Made by a program: the position numbers and the translations under genes
Assembly: GCF_001649575.2 (NCBI RefSeq)
Contig: NC_051443.1
Location: forward strand, 12,970,630 to 13,034,629
Source: Kryptolebias marmoratus
Taxonomy: Eukaryota; Chordata; Actinopteri; Cyprinodontiformes; Rivulidae
Direction of reading: 5' to 3'
DNA: 64,000 bases
The notes under the pieces: generated by a model
Told to the model about the DNA's origin: nothing
The model's database searches: none
Seen by the model: the letters and a program-made list of their open reading frames with translations, nothing else
In this document: positions 1-9,184 of the stretch, piece by piece
Numbering within the stretch: position 1 is the stretch's first letter
How the letters are laid out: the number at the start of each line of letters is the position of its first letter

Positions 1-490
1 AAAAATCAAAATGGCTGCCAAAGCTAATGGGGTCTAAAGTCAGACCAGAATTGTGCATGCTCTAACTCGGCAACCGTGTACCGTAGGAAGGTCAAACTTC
101 ACAGCTGGAACCCCCATGGGTCAGGGATCAGCCCAAGGGATTTCAAGGTCAAAGGTCAAATGTCAAGGTCACATGGGAAAGAAGGCCCTAATTCTGCAAC
201 CGTATACAGTTCTTCTCATTTTCAGTTACTTTCAACTAACTTCAGCTTTTTCAACTAATTTCTGCTTCTTTCAGCTTTTGTTCTTCTATCTTATGCAAAT
301 CTTCTTCAAATTAGCTGCTGTTTCACTTTTTGCGTTTTCATTAAACTTCAGCTGTTCAGCATATCTTCAGCCGCTTTCAGCAAAATTATTCAGCAACATA
401 AGCATTCACACTGCATTTTCGCAGGAAATGCAACTTCTCTAGTTTCCCTTTGGGATTAATAAAGTATTTTTGAACTGAAGTGAATTGAAT
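1..490 (+). repeat. Interspersed repeat, pyrimidine-rich, with LINE-like 3' tail
   Basis: Two related blocks containing GCAACCGT followed by GTACC or ATAC occur near 70 and 197. They are followed by about 180 bases of irregular TTTCAGC/TTCAACT motifs. The stretch ends with GGGATTAATAAAGTATTT followed by degenerate TGAA/TGAATTGAA units (about 451-490), the type of end seen at the 3' tails of teleost RTE-like LINEs and their SINEs. The open frame at 53-442 is an uninterrupted run through this low-complexity sequence and has no recognisable protein content. Family assignment is an inference. Confidence 0.5.
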
Positions 491-2639
491 GCTGATTTTT
501 ACTTTTACTTTGTGCCGTTTGTGTAGATCTTTTAGCGCACTATACAGACCTGGATGCTCTGTTGTTCTCCTGTGCTGTTATGAATACCTGTAAAAGTGTA
601 TTTATTTATGCTACAGCAAAAGAGTCACACATGACACAGTGACACAGGATTTTCTTTGTCGTTAAATGGATACAGGTCCATTAGATGAAAGGAGGGTCTG
701 ACCTGTTTAAGTTTCTCAGACAGAAGAGCCTCTGCTGATCTCCCGTCACAAAGACAGGCGTGAAGAGACAATTAATGGTCTTTTGTTACAAGAAATCCAT
801 GTAGTTTCATTTTGTAGACAGTCTCTGACTTCTTGTGATTACTGTGAAGCAGATTGGTAATCATCCTTGATCTTCCAAAGTCCAAAAGATCTGTTCAGTC
901 TTTTGGGGTTTTCAGGATCATCATATTCAGTTCACCAATTCACCAGACGTTGGACCTCCTTTTCTTAGGTCTCCTAATATTGTCCTGCTATTTTAGTGTG
1001 GTCAGAACATCTAAGGTTGGGTTGGGGTTCAGTCATGCATGAAGCTTGTTAATAAGGCTGGACTTGTTCCTCCTTTTAAGTGTGGTGCCATGAAATCTGC
1101 AGGTGAACTCCTTTTGGCTTCAAAGCAGACAAAGAATTAGTTCAAGCCATCTGGACGTGTATTGTTGCTGATCTGCAGGGTGTTGCCTTTGGTTTGGGAT
1201 CAAACTACTAAACCTCTGATCAACGAACGGCCGTTTAACCTTCATTAGCTGGGCTCGCAATGTGCAGACATGAGCTTTGGTTGTCTGGTACCTTTTTTAT
1301 TTAGGTTTCTGCTTGCTGCTCCATGTCACCTGGTCTGCAGGTAGAATTCCGTTCAAAGGTTTTTGTAATGTTTTGAATTTTAGAAACACTTTAATTGTTT
1401 CAGGAGCTGGTGCTGTCTTGGTAGAAGTATTAAACAAGGATATCCATCGATGTCTGATCTTTGTCAAAAAGCACCCGAGTTAGTTTTATCACCGAAGTCG
1501 AGCAGTGATGAGGTGGGGTCTATGATCCAAATGTGAACAGCCTTAAGAGCTAGTCTTATTCTGCAAATTAGAAGTCTTTAATTTGGGTCATACACGTGGA
1601 TCCATTATGTAAAAGCACTCTGTTTTTGATGTAAACTTCAATGTGTTAGGTGCCTTTAATGAAAAATTGTAAAATGTTATACAATTTAAAGAGATAATGA
1701 AGTTACTTTGAGCTTTGCTTTACTTTTAGCTTTTATCCTATAAGCTAAACAATTACACATTTTGAACTGTTTTATATACTGTTTTATACAAGATGTTAAT
1801 GTAATTCAGAGGTGCTAAAGAAATTTTTTAAAGAGATCGCTATTTCTTCAAATTTAGCCAACCATCTTACTAAGATAAGCTAATTAGGAACCTGTTTTTG
1901 TTTCATTGCTACCAACTAAAAAGGTTTGTTTTAATTTCCCCCCTCCTAGCTGAACATCTATAAGACCATAAACACACATATCTCCATAACTACCTCCTAA
2001 ACTTTGTAACAGGAGATTTTTTTTCCCTTCAGCACTCAGGTCATGGCTGTGAGCCAGTTCTCATGTTACAGGTAACAAATAGAGCGCTTCCTTTGATGTC
2101 ACATGCACGGCAGTATTGCTTTACGGGCTTGTTTCGTGGGAGATTATTTCATTGGAGGAGGTTTTAAAGATAGCAGCAGCTTTGTGGTAAGTGCTACGTG
2201 AAACTGGCGGTCAGAAGTTCAACAGCTGTCTCAGGCTGCGGAAGCAAATAAAGCAGGCCACGAACAAGGAGAAAGGAAATCCCGACCTGCTATGTTTCAT
2301 TTGGCAATGTACAATTTGAAACGTATGGTTAACGAGATCTTGATGATTCACGGCCTTTCCTGGCAATGATTAGGCTTCCACTCTGGTTCACATTGCAAGC
2401 TGTCTATTTATAATTCAGGCCGTGGCAGGGGGTGACGATGTATGTCATCGAGGCAAGCTGACAGACTACGGCATAGTTAGAAAAATAGGCCACCGGTTTA
2501 AAAAAATGTTGTTTGATTATTTGTTTCATGATAGTTGAATTTGTTCAATCAGATGATGTGACTCATGTCTCTAGAAAAACATAAAACTGTCCATAAAACC
2601 CCACTCCATCAAGTAGATGTAGTTTTTTTGACACTGAGA
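491..2639. other. No recognisable gene; possible upstream or intronic btc sequence
   Basis: I see no convincing coding exon here. The btc exon at 3512 begins inside a codon, so at least one earlier exon must exist, but no ATG plus hydrophobic signal peptide with a matching phase-1 donor is visible. A stretch at 2036-2074 is flanked by a good acceptor (polypyrimidine plus CAG) and a GTAACA donor, but the frame that would join to the EGF exon contains a stop. Confidence 0.5.
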
Positions 2640-2890
2640 TACCTGAATTCATTCATTTTGGGCAGTAGCTTATTCCCAACCTGGACTTCCAGCTGAGGAC
2701 CACAGGGCCTCTGACTTGGAGGTGCCAATCTTCATCTCAGTTGTTTCACACTCGGCTGGAAAACACTCCACTGCCAGCAAAGGAGGTTGCTGCTCTATGA
2801 ATCAAACAGGACCACATCATCTACAAGAAGCAGGCAGGAAAGAAATCTGATGCACTCTATATTCAAAACCCACCATCCACCCAATGGCTT
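2640..2890 (-). mobile_element. LINE reverse transcriptase fragment (degenerate)
   Basis: Read on the minus strand, this stretch gives a degraded reverse-transcriptase palm segment: a [FY]ADD-like catalytic box (here VDDVVL), then residues like those of teleost non-LTR elements ending near an S-T-S-K-S-E-like segment. Stops and frameshifts interrupt it, so it is dead. It appears to be the same general LINE type as the C-terminal fragment at 8420-8762, in the opposite orientation. The motif is read directly; the element class is from knowledge of teleost LINEs. Confidence 0.6.
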
Positions 2891-3511
2891 TGTCAAAATA
2901 TTTGTCCTATAAGAGTGATACACAGAATTGGTAACAAACACTTCATTAAAACAAGTTTGACTAATTACTTGGAATACAAACCAACCAACAAAAGTTGTAC
3001 AGATACTTAATAACCTAATTTAAAAACTGTCTGTCAAATGTTGTTTGAACATGTTGGGACATGGATATTAAGACTCATGGGAATTGTCATGTGATGCTTG
3101 GTACCAGCATGTTGAGTCCTATCGGTTGATAAGTGGGGGAGCTGTGAACCAAGCATCTTAGTTTTATGTTCATTTATATTGAAATTTGTGAAGTCTGAAT
3201 GCCAAGTTAATGATGTAAGGCCTTAAATATGTTCCTCAAACCTTTCCAGTGCAGTTGTTTGTGGGTATACAAGTTGGGAAATTCTCCTGCTCAAAGTACA
3301 AAATAGAAAGTTTTCCTGTCTGTTCTATTTGACAAATTCTTTTGTAACAACTTCAGAAATTTAGACCGTATGTTGGGACTTGGAGCACTAACTCATTGCT
3401 CAACGTTATTTACTTGAAGTGATTTTTTTTGTGCACATGGTAAGGGTCGATAAAAGGCTGTACTTCTCTGAAAATATAATTTGAGATAATGCCATTTTAT
3501 TTATTCTGCAG

Positions 3512-5751
3512 AAACAGAAACTGATGGGTGGAGCGGACACTTCTCAAAATGCCCTGAGGAGCTGTTGCATTACTGCATCCATGGAGAGTGTCGTTACATT
3601 AAGGAGCAGAACACGCCATCCTGCAGGTGAGACAAAACAACAAAAACGTTCATGAAGGAGCATAAAGAGAAAGATTAGATTGTAAGAGAGGTTTGGTAAA
3701 ATTTTAGGAGCAGACAAATATTTTGGTAGTATTAGGACTTCTTTTAAAAAACAGAAATGGAAGCTAAGAGCATCTTTGTTTTCTTTGTCTCAGGTGTCAG
3801 GTTAATTACATCGGTGAAAGATGTCAATATGTGGACTTGGACTGGCAAAGAGGAGAAAAACGACAAATCATAATAGGCAGCGTCATTGCAGGGCTTGTGC
3901 TCTTGATCGCCCTTATTGTTCTCATCTGCATCTGTTCAAAGTAAGACAAAATCTGTTTTCCCAATGTATAAATTGTAGTGAAAGGAACAGTTTGGCATTC
4001 TCAACTCCACACATTTATCCTTAGAGATTCATGGGGTCACTGAGTCCATCTTGTTCAGCTCATGTCATTTCTTTGAGCTTTTTACCAGCCAGTTTTTTTG
4101 GGAGGAAAAGAAAAGGAAGTGCAAGCACTGAGTTTGAACAAACATGCGAATGAGAAATACTTTGTCAAGTGCTTTGTGGAACCTAAATTGAGTTAAAATG
4201 CTCCTATATGAGCGTGGACCCATTAGAAGCCTGCTGGACTTTTGTTTGGTGTGGAAGTCCAGCAGGCTTCAGTAGAAGTGCTGAACTTTCAGACTCTCAA
4301 ATAAATGGATCTTACAAATGACTGTTACCTAGGGGGCTGTTTTTGTCTGATATAAAAACCATTCGGTTTTTACTTTGTTGCTTTGTCATTTTTAGTTTCT
4401 CATTCATTTTTAGAAAACAAAATCCCAATATTATTCACTGGAAAAGCTTTCCTCCGGGAGGCTATTAAGGAAAACTTTTTCTAAGTGTTGTGTACATTAC
4501 TTAGGCTTACTCTACTATGCCAAAGTTTTAACCCATGCCTAATTTCTTTAAACTTTGCTTCCAATGAGCTAAGCTTTCTTGTAATTTTTAATTTGGCCTT
4601 GAGCAATAGGTCTTCTGGCTTTCTGAAGGTCTTTCAAAGTTTTGGCTGCTTTTTCACACATCTTCTGCCCAGTCCTTGTACTTACAAAAAAAAACATATA
4701 GTGAAAATCGTGCTGAAATCTCAAAACTAAAAAACCTATGTACAGTAAAGGAACCATTTTAATAAAATTTCTGTTTATGAGATATTTTGAACCAATTTGG
4801 CAGCTGATTAAAAAAAAATCCAACAAAGACCTGACAGGACTTGAGATAGAGTCATTTTTGAATAACTTAAAAGTCAAAGAAACAAATAAAAATCACATGT
4901 CTGATAATGCTTAGGTACTGGACTAAAACTCTTTACAAGTCCTTCAGAAAGCCTGATGAGCTATTGAACAAGACTAGGTTAAAAGAAGACAAGATTACAA
5001 GAAAATTGAGTTCCTTGGAAACAAAATATAAGGAAATTATGAATGCCTCAAGACCTTTGTGCAGTACTGTAGTTCAGAACTGAAGCTATATGTGGGGTTT
5101 AGAAGTATTATCAGTTCAATTAGAAATAGAGAGTTGAAAAAATAATCAATGGTAAGCTGCGACACAGAGAGTAGAAGCGGGTAAAGAAAATGGATGTTTA
5201 AACCACTATTATGTGATAACAGCAGTCTCTTAATGTCAAAATATCTTGGTTTTCACGACGATTGCATTAAGCTCCAAGAATATTCTTTTCATTAGAAAAA
5301 AAGAAGCAAAAAAATATTTAAAAAAAAACCTCTTCTCCTTATGGCTTATTTTAAATATGTTTTTGTATTCTTTATAAATTTAAAATTTAAATAATTTTTA
5401 AATGCATCTGCCCTCTTCAAAACACTTTGCTGTCTGTTAACCAGCACCAACTGGACACACAGTCAGTTTAATTGTCTCATCTAATGTCTTGGCAAGAAAG
5501 CAAAGTATTTTCCCCAAAGCGCTCCTTTCAAACTGAAGTGGTAAAGCTGAGCAGCTGTTATTTTTGTAATAACTTTGTTCCACGGTTGCCTTTCTCTCGG
5601 TCGCAGGTACAGACGCAGGTGTTGGGAGAGAAAGAGACCGAGTGAAAAGCCAAAGAACGGGACAGAGAAGCTCAGTATGATGGACACCAGTGAAACACAC
5701 GCAACCTCCACAAAGGACTCGATAGAGCTAACACACACCAACTCAGTGTGA
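3512..5751 (+). CDS. btc: Betacellulin, EGF-domain growth factor precursor (5' exons missing from window)
   Basis: Three coding exons are visible: 3512-3626, 3794-3940 and 5607-5751 (stop TGA). All splice sites are AG/GT and the phases agree. The first two encode one EGF module split in the middle, with cysteine spacing C-x7-C-x4-C-x10-C-x-C-x8-C and the conserved YIGERC box, starting GHFSKCP as in mammalian betacellulin (GHFSRCP). A VDL motif follows, then a membrane segment (IIIGSVIAGLVLLIALIVLI), a basic YRRR stop-transfer run and a cytoplasmic tail of about 48 residues ending in NSV. The family product is a type I membrane precursor shed to a soluble ligand of EGFR/ErbB4. The first exon starts two bases into a codon, so signal-peptide and propeptide exons lie upstream and were not found. 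Other EGF-family ligands (epiregulin, epigen) are less likely because of the GHFSxCP and GxRCxxVDL matches. Confidence 0.9.
4226..4270. repeat. Perfect 16-bp inverted repeat (hairpin) in btc intron
   Basis: The left arm 4226-4241 (GAAGCCTGCTGGACTT) is the exact reverse complement of 4255-4270, separated by 13 bases. It lies in the intron between the transmembrane and cytoplasmic exons of btc. No transposon ends or target duplications are evident. Confidence 0.9.
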
Positions 5752-6270
5752 GAACTCTGGAAGCACACAATCACCCACAAGACTGGGAATTGTGTAAATA
5801 TGCTGGTACAGTTGCAGGCTTTAGTCTCACACTAACAGTGGGGACTTACAGACTGTCCTTGGACAGCAAAGAGGCCCAACAGGAAGAACATGTCACAATG
5901 AAATGCCTCTCACTCCTCTCCTTTTGAAGAGCGGCTGTGTTTGAAACTTCAAAGACTTTCACAAGAAGGTGGAACTGAATTTATGATAAATATGAATTGG
6001 AGTGTTCAACTGTTTGTATGCTGGAAAATCCTTTTTTTTTTTTTTAGTCGCTGTGAAATAACAGACCTGTCGCTGGGTGCCACTGATTGCACAGCACTAT
6101 ATAAATTGTTGCTATGTAGGAAAAAGTTGTGACACCAGCTGGCAGCCAGTGATAAGAGTCAGCCAGGCTGGTGTGGTATTAACTTGTTTGGGGAGACACT
6201 TTGACACTAAAATTAGAAGAAAGGGACCGCGTGAAGACGCTGCACTCCATGTTTGCTTTAGGGAAATTAA

Positions 6271-6276
6271 AATAAA
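6271..6276 (+). promoter_or_regulatory. btc: Candidate poly(A) signal of btc
   Basis: An AATAAA hexamer lies about 520 bases after the btc stop codon. A second AATAAA at 6781 is an alternative. The choice between them cannot be made from sequence alone. Confidence 0.5.
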
Positions 6277-6289
6277 TTCATGACCTTTT

Positions 6290-7160
6290 ATTATATAATG
6301 TATAAAGTTTTGTGAATGCAGCTGTATTGTGGTTGCATCATATTGTAATAGTTCTACTTTGTTTACAGCTGGTTTAGCTTTTCACAGTGTTTCATTATCG
6401 GCACAACAAAATCAACAGCTATCATCCCTCACTTACTAACGGAGCCTAGTCTTTTACCTAAGCATACACAGAATATTGTTACTTACGTACATTAGCAATG
6501 CAAGACGAGCACCACATTTCTTAAAGGTTGCAGTATAATTTAGGGTTGAAAAGAAGACAAGACGATCTTGTGCTGGAGGCTTTTTTTGATCTGAATATTT
6601 GGAGCCAAGAAGCCTCTGAGCTGCAGCACAGAACAGCTGAGCCTGTGTATGCAGGCTGAAAGTGCTCCACTGTATGAGACAGTTTCCAACCTGGCAACCT
6701 TAGGGGGGTTTTACCGTATGTCTCTATGCACATTTATTCAGAGTCAGTTCAATCTGCTTCTGCCATTTATATCACCTGTCAATAAACATGCCTCCTGTAT
6801 TTTTACCGTACTTTTATTGAATTTTATTTTATTTATTTTTTATCAACACAAGAAGATTATTTTTTCTTTATGGTTTGCTTGTTTTTGCGATAACAGGCCT
6901 GGCCAAAACTGTCAAGCTAAGTTACATAAAACACCTGAGAGTTGCACACGCACAAAACCTAAAAATGCCTGTTTTAGTATTTGTGATGTAAGCACTTGGG
7001 CACCACCAGTAGCTTAAAATAGTTTAATTTATGTATGGTTTTTTTTCTTTTTTTACCTAATGTCACTGTAACACCCTGGTTAACCATATGTTGTTCCCAA
7101 CTAAGAAACAGTGTAATTTAAAAAGACAACTTAATGTCCTGAATGGACACCATGATGATG
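6290..7160. other. Intergenic, nothing recognised
   Basis: AT-rich sequence without coding signal. The open frame at 6649-7017 is not supported by any domain, composition or family resemblance. Confidence 0.5.
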
Positions 7161-7164
7161 CTGC

Positions 7165-7375
7165 TGGTTAGCAGTGTTGCCTCACAGCTCCAAGGCCCCG
7201 GGTTTGAAACTCTACTAAAGCCTTCCTGTGGGGTGTTAGCATATTCTTCTTGTACATGCGGGTCTTATCTTGATGCTCTGGTTTCCTCCCAAAATCATGC
7301 ATGTTCTCACCAATATGGTTCTCCAGCCCCCTCTGCAACTCTGAGGATTAGGTCAAAGGAGTAAAGATGGATGGA
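7165..7375 (-). repeat. Dispersed repeat family A, copy 1 (reverse orientation)
   Basis: The sequence reads GTTGCCTCACAGCTCCAAGG, then a degraded version of a text very common in teleost genomes (start of a 'cctgtgtggagtttgcatgttct' type segment, 'ggtttcctcccaa'), and ends GATGGATGGA. It is a diverged reverse-orientation copy of the family also present at 8875, 13416, 28164 and 59798. Its class (SINE or LINE tail) is not decidable here. Confidence 0.6.
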
Positions 7376-8204
7376 AGTCCCACTCAAGTTGTTTTTGTTT
7401 GGGTAAACTCCAGAACTTTATTACAGACGTGCAGTCAGGTCAGATGCCATTCCAGAATTTCTTTCACTCCAGTGAAAGTATTGTGCAATTACCCAGCTTG
7501 TAAGGCATAAATAACTCACAGAAGAACTCTTAAGATCCTCCCCCAGCTGTCTTGTTGTGAGTTTAAATAAAATCAATTATAACTAATCTGTGCATAGATA
7601 CAGTTGATTTGGTCTTGTGCTGGTCTTTACACATCCTTATCAGACATTTGTTTGGGCAAGGCTTTCTAGTCTGTGTTGAATTTAGGATTATCTTCAGGTA
7701 AAGGTACCAATCTCCATCAAAGAAAACCAGTGATGACAAGAAAGCAGTGAGACAGACATACAGTACCTAGGAAAACTTTTAAAAAATATCCACAAAAGCT
7801 TATGGAGTCACTGAAAAGGACAACATTGGCTGGAAAAAGGATTTTTACACACCCGTCCTAATACAGGACATTATGGTATGGCGCCATCTATCAGTTAAAA
7901 CATTTCTCTAGTTTTTATAAGATTTCTCTAATTCTGCCTTTGTAGATCTACCTTTGTTCTACACACCTAAATATTAATTTGAACCTTTTCTCTGTTCCCT
8001 TCTGCAGACACTGTAGATATCCACTTCCTGTACCCTCTAAAATAAAGTGTTAAAGTTACCTGTGTGTCTTTGTGAATTTTTGGTACCAGGACTTGAGAAT
8101 GATGATACACAAACATGACAAATGAGACAAAGATACGGTGGCCCAGAGGTGTCAGGTCAAATACAAAAGCCGCAACACATATATAAAAGCCACAATGGAA
8201 ATAC
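7376..8204. other. Intergenic, nothing recognised
   Basis: No exon or named repeat was recognised. Near 8185-8220 a short motif (CCACAATGGAA) occurs twice at the left edge of the adjacent inverted-repeat element. Confidence 0.4.
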
Positions 8205-8419
8205 AAAACCACAATGGAAGTAACACAACCTGCAACAGAATTTTTGTTTTCAGAACTTTATTTGTCGTTAAACAATACAATTGCAAGTTTAAACAAAGAA
8301 AGAGAAAACTTACTTATCGAACGGGCAAGATTTGTCTTCTGTCAGCATCTCTTCTCATTGTTTCATTCAACAGGCACTGTTACATCTGTTGCAGGTTGTG
8401 TCACTTCCATTGTGGTTTT
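8205..8419. mobile_element. Non-autonomous inverted-repeat element (MITE-like), 34-bp terminal arms
   Basis: Arms 8205-8238 and 8386-8419 are reverse complements at 33 of 34 positions (mismatch at 8222). They flank about 147 bases with no coding capacity. The left arm starts AAAACCACAATGGAAGTA and the right arm ends TTCCATTGTGGTTTT. The length and structure fit a miniature inverted-repeat element. No clear target-site duplication is visible because the left flank contains a second diverged copy of the arm motif and the right flank abuts a LINE fragment. Confidence 0.7.
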
Positions 8420-8762
8420 CCAAGATAAGGTAAGAAGTTCCGTCATCTGGGGGGAGCTCGGATTAGAGCCACTGCTCCTTCATATCAAAAGGAGTCAGTT
8501 GAGATGGTTCAGGCATCTGATTAGGATGCCGCCTGGACCCCTCCCTTTGGAGATTTTTTTGGGCATGTCCAGGAAGAGACCTCGAGGCAGACCCAGAACT
8601 CGCTGAAGGAATTATGCATTCTCTCTGGCCTGGGAATGCTTTGGGATCCCCCAGGAGGAGCTGGAGAGTGTCGCTGGGGAAAAGGATGTTTAGGTTTTTC
8701 TTCTGGTCCTGTTTTCCCTGCAACCCGACCACTGATAAGTGGTAGAAGATGGATGGATTGAA
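8420..8762 (+). mobile_element. LINE 3' fragment (end of reverse transcriptase ORF plus tail)
   Basis: The + strand frame reads SSVIWGELGLEPLLLHIK, then RSQLRWFRHLIRMPPG and RPRGRPRTR. This is the highly repeated C-terminal region of a teleost non-LTR retrotransposon polyprotein. A frameshift or stop follows, and the sequence ends in GATAAGTGGTAGAAGATGGATGGA-like tail text. It is truncated at its 5' end, as is usual for LINE insertions, and is not functional. Confidence 0.8.
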
Positions 8763-8874
8763 ATTGTGGGGGACTCATAACTTAAACATTAGAACAAACA
8801 CCCCATACACATATCCTGTTTTTTTATTTATTTTTTTTTATTTTTTATTTATCAGTTTGTTTGTTTTTTACCTG

Positions 8875-9130
8875 CCTTTCTGGGCAAGGTCTCAGGGAGC
8901 TGGTGCCAATCTCCAGCATATTTGGGTGAGAGACCTGCACACCCTAGACAGGTTGCTGGTTCATCACTGGGCCACAAATAGGCAAACAAGACAGACAAGC
9001 ATTCATGCACACACACTCACTCCAAGTGACAATTTAGAATTGCCAATTAATCTAACATGCCTGTTTTTTTTTGTGGGGGTTAACCGGAGTACCCGGAGGG
9101 GGGAATATGCATACTCCACAAGGCCTTTAG
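8875..9130 (+). repeat. Dispersed repeat family A, copy 2
   Basis: It carries the sequence marks of the family: GGGAGCTGGTGCCAATCTCC, a 'caccctagacaggttgc' segment, a 'gacaatttagaattgccaat' segment, and 'accggagtacccgga'. It lies directly between the LINE fragment and the 3' end of the 794-codon gene. A T-rich run (8820-8860) precedes it. Confidence 0.75.
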
Positions 9131-9184
9131 TGAATGCATGGAAGTTTTTATATTCAAAGTTGCAAGAGGTACAACCGTATCATT

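Noticed and set aside
2036..2074. Possible small btc exon between a good acceptor and a GTAACA donor
   Set aside because: The frame needed to join the EGF exon contains a stop (TGA), and the peptide shows no resemblance to betacellulin.
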